43,468 nt of DNA from UBA8437 sp963933195 (lineage in GTDB: Bacteria; Planctomycetota; Planctomycetia; Planctomycetales; Planctomycetaceae): positions 1 through 43,468 of the forward strand of contig CAWVUS010000012.1 of NCBI GenBank assembly GCA_963933195.1, given 5' to 3'. Every line of letters begins with the position of its first letter. Within the stretch, counting starts at the first letter, position 1. Positions 36,267 through 43,468 of this stretch are shown one piece after another. Under the pieces are notes generated by a model. The model saw only the letters and a list, made by a program, of their open reading frames with translations. It was not told where the DNA came from and ran no database searches. The position numbers and the translations under genes are program-made.

Positions 36267-37661
36267 TCAGGCGATCACGCCATTGACGACGTCTCCATAG
36301 ACGTCGGTCAGGCGGAAGTCGCGTCCGGCATACCGGTAGGTCAATTGGAGGTGGTCGAGTCCGAGCAGGTGCAGGATGGTGGCGTGCAGGTCGTGGATGT
36401 GGACCTTGTCTTGGGCGGCGTAGTAGCCGAATTCATCGGTGGCTCCATAACGGGTCCCCGGTTTTGCCCCGCCACCGGCCAGCCACATGGTGAATCCCTC
36501 GGGGTTGTGGTCGCGACCGTTGGAGCCTTGGACACAGGGGGTTCGTCCAAATTCGCCGCCCCACCACACGAGGGTGTCCTCGAGAAGTCCCCGGGCTTTC
36601 AGGTCGGTGAGCAGTCCGCCGATGGGTTGGTCGACCTCTTTGGCGTTCTTGGTGTGTCCCTTGACCAGGTCGGAGTGCTGGTCCCACTGGACCATCGTGT
36701 CACTGTGGGTGACCTGAACGAATCGAACACCACGCTCCAGGAACCTCCTGGCCAGCAGGCATTGCCGTCCAAAGTCGGCCGTGATTTCCTGGTCCAGTCC
36801 GTACAACTTGTGGGTGTCCTTGGATTCCTTTGAGAGATCCTGGATTTCGGGGATCTCTCCCTGCATCCGAAAGGCGAGTTCAAACGAGTTGATGCGGGCC
36901 TCGAGGTTGCCATCGTCGCCAAAGGTGTCCAGGTGTCGACGGTTGAATTGCCCGAGCAGGTCCAGCTTGAGCCGTTGGAGTTGCCGGGGGTGCCGCGAGT
37001 TTTCGAGGTAGGGGACCCGGGCGTCGGCCGAGGACAGGCTGGCGTTGCCGATGGGCGTTCCCTGGAAGGGGGCCGGCAGGAACCCGCTGCCCCAGTTCTT
37101 GACACCACCATGAGCCAGTGTTGGGCAGATGGTGACGAAGGCGGGCAGGTTGCCGTTTTCAGTTCCCAGGCCGTAGCTGACCCAACTGCCGACGCTGGGC
37201 CGGACAAAGTTGTCGCTGCCGGTGTGCAGTTTCAGGAGCGCTCCGCCGTGGGCGGCATTGGTGCCGTGTACCGAGTTGATCACACACAGGTCATCGGCGT
37301 GCTGGGCGGTGTGTGGGAACAGTTCACTGACGGGCAGCCCGGATTCACCGTATTGGCTGAAGGTCCAGGGCGAACCAAGCAGTTTGCCCGTGGGCGCAAA
37401 TTGGACTCGAGGCTTGTCGAAGGGGAGTGGTTTCCCGTGGTCCTTTTGCAGGCGTGGCTTGTAGTCGAACGTGTCGACCTGCGATGGGCCTCCCTTCATG
37501 AACAGGAAGAGAATTCGCTTGGCCCTGGGAAGATGGTGTCCCAGTCGCGGAGCCAGCGGGTTGGGGGGCGCCGCCACGGTTTCGGAGTCGAACAGCCCGC
37601 GGAGTGCGAGCATCGGGAAGCCGACGGCGGTGGATTGCAGGAGTTGGCGACGGGAGAACAT
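36267..37661 (-). CDS. DUF1501 protein, Tat-exported
   Basis: A 464-residue DUF1501 family protein with a short twin-arginine leader (FSRRQLLQSTAVGFPMLAL). Core motifs are MKGGPSQVDTFDYKPRLQKDHGKP, VHGTNAAHGGALLKLHTGS, VTHSDTMVQWDQHSD, WWGGEFGRTPCVQG and GRDHNPEGF. It differs from the other three copies in having the PLPFDKPRVQFAPTG segment, so it belongs to a separate subgroup. That subgroup pairs with CXXCH-type (PSCyt1) DUF1549/DUF1553 proteins, and the partner gene lies 22 bases upstream. Enzyme activity unknown; probably a periplasmic metal-dependent hydrolase fold. Confidence 0.93.
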   Translation of the reverse strand: MFSRRQLLQSTAVGFPMLALRGLFDSETVAAPPNPLAPRLGHHLPRAKRILFLFMKGGPSQVDTFDYKPRLQKDHGKPLPFDKPRVQFAPTGKLLGSPWTFSQYGESGLPVSELFPHTAQHADDLCVINSVHGTNAAHGGALLKLHTGSDNFVRPSVGSWVSYGLGTENGNLPAFVTICPTLAHGGVKNWGSGFLPAPFQGTPIGNASLSSADARVPYLENSRHPRQLQRLKLDLLGQFNRRHLDTFGDDGNLEARINSFELAFRMQGEIPEIQDLSKESKDTHKLYGLDQEITADFGRQCLLARRFLERGVRFVQVTHSDTMVQWDQHSDLVKGHTKNAKEVDQPIGGLLTDLKARGLLEDTLVWWGGEFGRTPCVQGSNGRDHNPEGFTMWLAGGGAKPGTRYGATDEFGYYAAQDKVHIHDLHATILHLLGLDHLQLTYRYAGRDFRLTDVYGDVVNGVIA

Positions 37662-37683
37662 GGCGTCGGGCCGTGATGAGGTT

Positions 37684-40110
37684 CTATTTCAGGTAGATGA
37701 ATTCGTTGCTGGCGAGCAGGACATGGCAGAGGGCCGACCAGGAGTCGATGGGCCCCGATCCCGGCGGCAATGCCTGGCGAACCTGCTCGAGGAACCTGGA
37801 ACAGCGTTTGAGGTCGTCGGTGGAGGCCGGACGGCCAAGTACTTGTTCACAGAGGCGGTCGATGCGTTCGGCATCGTCTGCGGCGGGGGTTCCCAGGACC
37901 GTGTCGGCCAGTTTTCGACTGATCCGGTCGACGAGTTTGCTGTTGAGTAGAAACAGCGCCTGGGGGGCGACAGTGGTCGTGGCCCGGTCGCCGGTCATCA
38001 CGCTGGCGTCGGTGTAGTCGAACAGGGTGAAGACGTCGAAGAGATGGTTGCGGACGACTGGCAGGTAGACCGAGCGGCGGGGCACGTTGTAGCGAGTTTC
38101 GTCCTTGGACGTGTGATCGAAGAAATAGCCCCGATTGGGGACATGCAGCAGCGACCCGGTCATCTGGGGATCGAGTTCATCGGCGACCGCCAGCATCGCA
38201 TCCCGCAACGCCTCGGCTTCGAGTCGCCGCAGTGGGCTACGCCACCACAATTGGTTTTCGGGATCGATGGCCATGGCACTCTGCCGTGGGGCGCTTTGCG
38301 TGCGATAAGTGGCCGAGAGCAGGATGAACCGGTGGAGTCGCTTGATTGACCAGCCACCGTGAATCAATTCGGCCGCCAGGTAATCCAAAAGGCGGGGGTG
38401 GCTGGGACGTGACCCGAGTTGACCGAAGTTGTCGGTTGAGGCGACCAGCCCGCGCCCGAAGTGCCACCGCCAGACCCGGTTGACGAAGACTCGGGCGGTC
38501 AACGGGTTGTCGGGACGCGTCAGCCAGTTGGCGAGTTCGAGGCGTCCACTTTGTCGGGCTGGAAAGGGCCGGGTCCCGGGCCCGGCGAAGATTGCCGGTA
38601 CAGCCCGTGGGACCTTTTCGCCCAGGTCCTGGTGGCTGCCGCGGATGTGAACCGCCAGGTCGGCCACCGTGCCGTCGGTCACCCCCATCGCGGTGGGCAA
38701 TTGTGGAGTCGCGTTCCGGAGTGTTTCCAGTTGAGCACGCAGTTTGGAGATGACGGCCCGCGTCTCGCCGGGGAATTGTTTCTCGATTTCGGAGGCCGAC
38801 TGTTTTCCCTTGTCGTTGGTTGGAGAGTCGGCGCCGAGGACCTTGCGGGCGGCCTGGACGAGTTTGTCGATTTCGGATTTCTTTTCGGCGACCAGTTTCT
38901 GGTGTCGCTGGACCTGTTCCTGGTCGGCGGCGGTGGCAATCGGGTTCTCGTTCCAGCGGGCGACCTTCTTGAAATGTTCCATTGTCCGAGTGCTCTGGAA
39001 CACGCCAGCCAGCGCGTAGTAATCGCGTGTGGAGACCGGGTCGAACTTGTGGTCGTGGCATCGTGCACAGCCCAGGGTCAGTCCCAGGAAAGCTCGTCCG
39101 ATGGTGTCGACCTGTTCGTCGATGATGTCCATCTCCATCTTCTTCTCATCGACCTCGGCCAGCACCTTGGGGCCCAGCGAGAGGAACCCGGTTGCGATCA
39201 GTCTCGCGTGGCGGTGGTGAGACGGTTCACCGTCAACAGGCGGCTGCAGGTCGCCGGCGATTTGGTCGCGGACCATGGCGTTGAAGGGCCGGTCGGCGTT
39301 CAACGAGTCGATCACCCAGTCGCGGTATCGCCAGGCATTGCCGTGGGCGACATTTTCATCGAGACCGTTTGAATCGGCATAGCGGGCGACATCGAGCCAG
39401 TGACGGCCCCAGCGTTGACCGTAGTGCGGGGTGTTGAGCAGGCGGTCGACGAGTCTTTCCCAGGCACCCGGGCGGTTGTCACCCAGGAAGGTGGCGACCT
39501 GTTCGGGGGACGGGGGCAGGCCAGTGAGATCGAAACAGACTCGACGGACGAGCGTTCGACGATCGGCGGGTGGAGAGGGAGACAGCCCGGCGGCGGTCAA
39601 TCGGGCCAAAATGAAGCGATCGACAGGTGTACGGCTCCAGTGCGAGCCAGTTTCGATGGGTGGCGAGCCTGGCGAGAGGGGTTGAAATGCCCAGTGGTCG
39701 CCGGTGCCGCGGCGACCGGTTGATGGATTGCCCGTTCGAGGGTCAACGGCACCGTTGGTGACCCACCGTTCCAGGATCCGGATTTCCTCGGCAGGGAGTT
39801 TTCGCTTGGGAGGCATCTGCAACGAGTCATCCCGATAACGGATGGCTCGGATCAACAGGCTCTGGTCGGGACGTCCCGGCCGGATGGCTGTTCCGCTGTC
39901 GCCGCCGGTTTGCCAACCCTGGCGGGTGTCGAGTCTGAGGCCTCCCTTGGGGGGGGTGGCCCGGGACGAGTGGCAGGAATAGCAACGGCGGATCAGCAGG
40001 GGACGGACGTGCTTTTCGAATTCGGCAATCCGGGCCGGACTGGCTGCCGGTGGAGCGGCCTGTGCGGTGGACGGAAGCAGGATCAGCAACGGCAATACAA
40101 ATCGGAACAT
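37684..40110 (-). CDS. Secreted PSCyt1/DUF1549/DUF1553 cytochrome-type protein
   Basis: An 808-residue protein with a signal peptide (residues 1-18, ending TAQA). A planctomycete cytochrome C domain (PSCyt1) at about 28-115 holds the classical haem motif C43-YS-C46-H47 and a likely distal Met in LQMPPKRKL. DUF1549 runs from about 165 (TPVDRFILARLTAAGL) and contains CARCHDHKFDP near 349. A coiled coil follows at about 385-450 (QRHQKLVAEKKSEIDKLVQAARK). DUF1553 runs from about 520 (RLELANWLTRPDNPLTARVFVNRVW) to the end. It is the first gene of a two-gene unit with DUF1501 and is divergent from the CopD-like gene. Probably a periplasmic c-type haem protein; the reaction is unknown. Confidence 0.94.
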   Translation of the reverse strand: MFRFVLPLLILLPSTAQAAPPAASPARIAEFEKHVRPLLIRRCYSCHSSRATPPKGGLRLDTRQGWQTGGDSGTAIRPGRPDQSLLIRAIRYRDDSLQMPPKRKLPAEEIRILERWVTNGAVDPRTGNPSTGRRGTGDHWAFQPLSPGSPPIETGSHWSRTPVDRFILARLTAAGLSPSPPADRRTLVRRVCFDLTGLPPSPEQVATFLGDNRPGAWERLVDRLLNTPHYGQRWGRHWLDVARYADSNGLDENVAHGNAWRYRDWVIDSLNADRPFNAMVRDQIAGDLQPPVDGEPSHHRHARLIATGFLSLGPKVLAEVDEKKMEMDIIDEQVDTIGRAFLGLTLGCARCHDHKFDPVSTRDYYALAGVFQSTRTMEHFKKVARWNENPIATAADQEQVQRHQKLVAEKKSEIDKLVQAARKVLGADSPTNDKGKQSASEIEKQFPGETRAVISKLRAQLETLRNATPQLPTAMGVTDGTVADLAVHIRGSHQDLGEKVPRAVPAIFAGPGTRPFPARQSGRLELANWLTRPDNPLTARVFVNRVWRWHFGRGLVASTDNFGQLGSRPSHPRLLDYLAAELIHGGWSIKRLHRFILLSATYRTQSAPRQSAMAIDPENQLWWRSPLRRLEAEALRDAMLAVADELDPQMTGSLLHVPNRGYFFDHTSKDETRYNVPRRSVYLPVVRNHLFDVFTLFDYTDASVMTGDRATTTVAPQALFLLNSKLVDRISRKLADTVLGTPAADDAERIDRLCEQVLGRPASTDDLKRCSRFLEQVRQALPPGSGPIDSWSALCHVLLASNEFIYLK

Positions 40111-40244
40111 GCAGTGATTCTAAGGGGAAGCCGTGGCCGGGTGTAGCCGTCTCGGGGATCTCGCCAATTTGGCGATGTGGTGCCGGTTGATCTGGATTGC
40201 TAGTCTGATGGTTCGAGTTGGCAACAGCCCAGGAGATGGTCGAG

Positions 40245-40754
40245 ATGAACAGCGATTTGATTCCGGTGATTTCCCGAGTGATTCACGTGGCGACGGCGAT
40301 CGTCCTTGTTGGAGGCAGTGTCTTCATGCGATTCGCCCTGATGCCGGCAGCAACCGGATTGGGCGATGCTGAACACGACGGGCTCCGCGAACGAGTGTTG
40401 GGGCATTGGCGTCGCTTCGTGCACATCGGGATCGCGTTGTTGCTGGGAAGTGGCTTGTACAATTTTCTGGCGGTCACGATGCCGGCGCACAAGGGCGATG
40501 GTCGTTATCACATGCTGGTTGGCATCAAGATGTTGTTGGCCTTTGTGCTGTTCTTCCTGGCCTCGGCTCTGGTCGGTCGATCGAGCGGTCTCAAAGCATT
40601 GCGAGACAAGGCCCGCGGGACACTGGTGGTGATGATCATTCTCGCGGCCGTGATCGTGGTCATCTCCAGTTACCTGAAGGTTCGGGGTGTCCCCACGGTG
40701 GCGACGGAGGTCGAAACCGCGGCAATCACGTTGTTTTTGCCGTGGACTGGCTGA
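40245..40754 (+). CDS. Small integral membrane protein, CopD-like
   Basis: A 169-residue protein with four predicted membrane segments: about 5-27 (PVISRVIHVATAIVLVGGSVFM), 58-80 (RFVHIGIALLLGSGLYNFLAV), 92-110 (LVGIKMLLAFVLFFLASAL) and 127-147 (TLVVMIILAAVIVVISSYL). The His in the first and second segments (VIHVA, RFVHIG) and overall layout resemble CopD/DUF-type haem or copper membrane proteins, but the match is loose. The ATG at 40245 has AGGAG at 40231-40235. It is transcribed toward the sigma factor gene, with a 202-base gap. Confidence 0.78.
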   Translation: MNSDLIPVISRVIHVATAIVLVGGSVFMRFALMPAATGLGDAEHDGLRERVLGHWRRFVHIGIALLLGSGLYNFLAVTMPAHKGDGRYHMLVGIKMLLAFVLFFLASALVGRSSGLKALRDKARGTLVVMIILAAVIVVISSYLKVRGVPTVATEVETAAITLFLPWTG

Positions 40755-40759
40755 TACCG

Positions 40760-40788
40760 GGAACTTTTTTCCCACTCAAATCGTCTCA
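40760..40788 (+). promoter_or_regulatory. ECF-type promoter upstream of the large sigma factor gene
   Basis: GGAACTT (40760-40766) is followed after 16 bases by GTCTCA (40783-40788). This is a close match to the ECF (sigma-E-like) pattern GGAACTT-N16/17-GTC. It lies about 170 bases before the sigma factor ATG. The leader contains an AGGCGC/GCGCCT inverted repeat (40812-40838) and a run of nine or more T (about 40850). Confidence 0.6.
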
Positions 40789-40956
40789 GATCGCGTACGA
40801 TAGAGTGAACGAGGCGCGCATCCTTTTTATAGGCGCCTTTGACGACCCGTTTTTTTTTGATTCATTTCTCTCCATCCCCAGCTTTGACAATCGAGAAAGG
40901 AAGCGAGAACCGACACGGTCCCCCTACCCGGCGGGCAGAAAGGCAGGACGCAACCG

Positions 40957-42633
40957 ATGGTACGTTACCGCAACCCGGCGATGGCCGAGTTGAGTCGCCA
41001 GCAGGTGCAGTATGCTCCGCGGAATGTTCGACTGAAACAGATCGAGCGGGCCGAGCGTTTTGTGGATCGATTGCATCCCGAACGGTTCTACGCTTACGGG
41101 GATGTCTGTGAGGAAGTGACCGGTTACCGGTCCGAGAAGTATCCGGACCTGAAGTTGACCGGCGGTGAGGTGGTCCGCGACCTGCGGTGCCTGGTCGAGG
41201 ACCTCTCGGACAGTCTTGACCTGTCCACGGCTGATGTTGGTGAGCCGGTGTTGAGTGTTCTCGACGTGGCAACCCGGTTCCAGGTGTCGACCAAGACTGT
41301 GGATCGGTGGCGTGATCGCGGACTGGTGTCTCGACGGTTCGTGGTGGACGGTCGCAAGCGGGTTGGGTTTCTGCAGTCAGCCGTCGACCGGTTTGCCCGG
41401 CGTCACGCGGCGGTGATCGATCGCGGGACCCGTTTTTCGAAGGTGGGGGAACGGGAACGCGAGGAGATCGTGCAGTCGGCAAGGCGACTGGCTCGCGACG
41501 GTGAATCCTCGACAGCGATCTGTCGCCTGCTGGCCAAACGGAAGGGACGTTCGGCCGAGACGATCCGGACAACCCTGCGGGATCATGATCGACGTCACCC
41601 GGCCGCTGCGGTCTTTCCGAGCGTGGGAGCGACGTTGCATGACGAGGACCGCCGGGAGATCTACCGGATGGTCCGGCAGGGGATTTCGGTCGATTCGCTC
41701 GCGCGGCGGTTTGGCCGTTCACGAAATTCCATCTATCGGATCGCGGCCGAAACCCGAGCCGAGATCCTGCTCGAACTGCCGATCGAGTTCATGCACAGTG
41801 ATGAGTTTCCGGTCGTGGGAGCGGCGGCGGAGATCCTGGGCGTGCCACCGGAGAACCCGAAGGCGCGACTCACGAAGGCTCCCCCGGGGCTGCCGGCCTA
41901 CCTGGCGGCGTTGTACCAGTTGCCGATCCTGACTCGCGAACAGGAGCAGTACCACTTTCGGAAGATGAACTTCCTGGCCTGGCAGGCCTCCGAAGCCCGC
42001 CAGGAATTGCTACTGACGCGACCGACCGGACGGGCTGGTCGGGTCGCGATGGATCGTGTGGAGACGTTGCTGGAGGAGAGTGGCGCGGTCAAGAATTTCT
42101 TGATCCGCAGCAACCTGCGGCTGGTTGTTTCAATTGCCAAGAGACATCTTCGGCCGGGGATGAACTTCTTCGAGATGGTCAGCGACGGCAACCTGCCGCT
42201 GATCCGTGCTATCGAAAAATTCGATTACACGCGTGGAAACAAGTTCTCGACCTATGCCACATGGGCAATCATGAGGAACTTCGCTCGTTCGGTGCCACGT
42301 GAGCACCAGCAGAACGATCGGTTTCGTACCGGTCATGACGAGTTGTTCCTGGGACGATCCGATGACCGCGGCAATCCGTTTCTCATGCAGCGTTATCGGA
42401 GCCAGCACCAGTTGGTCATCGAGGAAATCCTCGACCATCTTGATCCTCGCGAACGTGAAGTGATCACGCGTCGTTACGGGCTAGTTGATGGGACCGAGCC
42501 CCAGACACTCGAGCAGGTCGGTCGGAGATTTGGTGTCACCAAGGAACGGGTGCGACAATTGGAGAGCCGTGCCATGAAGAAGTTGCAGCGAGTTGCCAGC
42601 GTCGAGAGCCTTGAGATTCCAGGCATCGACTAG
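40957..42633 (+). CDS. Sigma-70 family factor with N-terminal HTH array
   Basis: A 558-residue protein. The first 270 residues hold three putative HTH segments: about 92-148 (SVLDVATRFQVSTKTVDRWRDRGL, MerR/excisionase-like), about 165-205 and about 228-265 (ISVDSLARRFGRSRNSIYRIA). The sigma part follows: a region 1.2-like helix near 310-350 (YQLPILTREQEQYHFRKM), region 2 at about 373-450 (IRSNLRLVVSIAKRHLRPGM ... KFSTYATWAIMRNFARS) and region 4 at about 492-545 (LDPREREVITRRYGL ... GVTKERVRQLESRAMKKLQ). The stretch between regions 2 and 4 is too short for a normal region 3. It lies upstream of the tRNA array and behind an ECF-like promoter. Probably a specialised group of planctomycete sigma factor; target promoters unknown. 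Confidence 0.9.
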   Translation: MVRYRNPAMAELSRQQVQYAPRNVRLKQIERAERFVDRLHPERFYAYGDVCEEVTGYRSEKYPDLKLTGGEVVRDLRCLVEDLSDSLDLSTADVGEPVLSVLDVATRFQVSTKTVDRWRDRGLVSRRFVVDGRKRVGFLQSAVDRFARRHAAVIDRGTRFSKVGEREREEIVQSARRLARDGESSTAICRLLAKRKGRSAETIRTTLRDHDRRHPAAAVFPSVGATLHDEDRREIYRMVRQGISVDSLARRFGRSRNSIYRIAAETRAEILLELPIEFMHSDEFPVVGAAAEILGVPPENPKARLTKAPPGLPAYLAALYQLPILTREQEQYHFRKMNFLAWQASEARQELLLTRPTGRAGRVAMDRVETLLEESGAVKNFLIRSNLRLVVSIAKRHLRPGMNFFEMVSDGNLPLIRAIEKFDYTRGNKFSTYATWAIMRNFARSVPREHQQNDRFRTGHDELFLGRSDDRGNPFLMQRYRSQHQLVIEEILDHLDPREREVITRRYGLVDGTEPQTLEQVGRRFGVTKERVRQLESRAMKKLQRVASVESLEIPGID

Positions 42634-42703
42634 GCAAATGGACTGCTGAACACCTGTGGTGTGGTTTGGGCTGCACAAGGGTCCCGAAAGCGGGCATTCT
42701 GGC

Positions 42704-42731
42704 TTGCAAGGCCGTAATGGGCTGCTATATT
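42704..42731 (+). promoter_or_regulatory. Sigma-70-type promoter of the tRNA operon
   Basis: TTGCAA (42704-42709) and TATATT (42726-42731) with a 16-base spacer, about 32 bases before the first tRNA. The boxes agree well with the housekeeping consensus. Confidence 0.65.
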
Positions 42732-42762
42732 GACCAGCCTGTTGTCCCATGAGGAATTATGG

Positions 42763-42835
42763 GCTAGCGTAGCTCAATCGGCAGAGCCCCGGTTTTGTAA
42801 ACCGGAGGTTGTGGGTTCGAGTCCCACCGCTAGCT
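42763..42835 (+). tRNA. tRNA-Thr (TGT)
   Basis: Full cloverleaf. The acceptor arm GCTAGCG pairs with CGCTAGC. The D arm contains AGCTCAATCGGCAGAGC. The anticodon stem CCGGT/ACCGG holds the loop TTTGTAA with anticodon TGT. The T arm is GTGGGTTCGAGTCCCAC. The 3' CCA is not encoded. First gene of the array. Confidence 0.97.
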
Positions 42836-42929
42836 TCCCGCGCCGAAAGGGGTAGCCCATCGGGAACGCATCGGCGCTGTTCGACGGGCCTGCGCCGGTC
42901 GGCTCGCTAAGAATAATGTGATTGATCGA

Positions 42930-43011
<82 letters not shown>

Positions 43012-43268
43012 CTTTGACAGGAAGAAAAAAAGTAGTTCTCGGGCGTTGTCTTGCCTCGCTGCAATCGACAGTTGTCTCGGAAGTACGTACAACAAAGAGT
43101 CCTAATCGTCTAAGAAGCAACGTTTGGTCCCCGGAAGAATCCGGTCGTGTTCGATACGAGTGGGCCAACGACGCTTCTGACCAGAAACAATTCAACTCAA
43201 CGCACTCAGTCAAGGAGATCTCGAACTCGCCGGAGTCGGAACTTTGTATTGCGACAGGCGGGCCAGAT
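43012..43268 (+). other. 257-base spacer between tRNA-Tyr and tRNA-Gly
   Basis: No tRNA, protein gene or clear hairpin is recognised here. A TTGACA (43014-43019) has no matching -10 box. The composition is less GC-rich than the flanking genes. It may be a processed transcript spacer. Confidence 0.4.
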
Positions 43269-43339
<71 letters not shown>

Positions 43340-43396
43340 CTTTTTGTTCTCGCCAGGCGGCTCCAATCACCTCCGGGCGGCTCAAAACGACAATAG

Positions 43397-43468
<72 letters not shown>

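Noticed and set aside
43014..43019. TTGACA after tRNA-Tyr as an internal promoter
   Set aside because: No -10-like hexamer at 16-18 bases spacing.
43238..43244. GGAACTT before tRNA-Gly as a second ECF promoter
   Set aside because: No GTC-type -10 element lies 16-17 bases downstream.

Overview
The window reads as a chromosomal segment of a member of the Planctomycetota. It carries four Tat-exported DUF1501 proteins, three secreted DUF1549/DUF1553 cytochrome-type proteins, a PPC-domain protein, a planctomycete-style N-terminal LERRELLSA export motif, and a sigma factor with a long N-terminal HTH extension. A futalosine-pathway menaquinone gene fits the same phylum. GC is high, so many long antisense reading frames are spurious. 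No phage, IS element, CRISPR array or rRNA was seen.

Layout. (1) 1-7777, minus strand: secreted DUF1549/DUF1553 protein, DUF1501 protein, PPC-domain protein, SMP-30-like beta-propeller, then a partial small HTH gene cut by the window edge. (2) 7926-10170, plus: a DUF1501 protein overlapping a TolB-like (PD40) propeller. (3) 10277-16909, plus: ECF sigma factor, membrane protein in the anti-sigma position, secreted basic coiled-coil protein, DUF1549/DUF1553 protein and DUF1501 protein, the first four tied by ATGA/GTGA overlaps; then a lysine-rich secreted protein and a strong intrinsic terminator. (4) 16966-26757: mostly housekeeping genes: miaA (minus), an SRPBCC protein and small membrane protein, a secreted protein with a permuted papain-like core, an ABC-F ATPase (minus), mqnD-like, an SDR dehydrogenase, nadB and small hypotheticals. 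(5) 27038-35976: a small acidic hypothetical, then on the minus strand a three-gene operon coding for a YqiJ-like membrane OB-fold protein, a flotillin and a 1886-residue AAA+ ATPase. (6) 36267-40110, minus: a third DUF1549/DUF1553 gene with its DUF1501 partner. (7) 40245-43468, plus: a CopD-like membrane protein, an unusual sigma-70 family factor behind an ECF-like promoter, and tRNA genes Thr(TGT)-Tyr(GTA)-Gly(TCC)-Thr(GGT). This is the order found upstream of tufB in Escherichia coli, so EF-Tu is expected just past the right edge.

How the genes may work together. The DUF1501 and DUF1549/DUF1553 genes recur as pairs and look like exported oxidation or degradation modules of unknown substrate. 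One pair sits under its own ECF sigma and putative anti-sigma gene. The best candidate for an under-described system is the flotillin, YqiJ-like and giant AAA+ operon, which suggests a membrane microdomain scaffold coupled to a large ATP-driven remodelling machine. All functional statements rest on reading motifs by eye; no database search was run.
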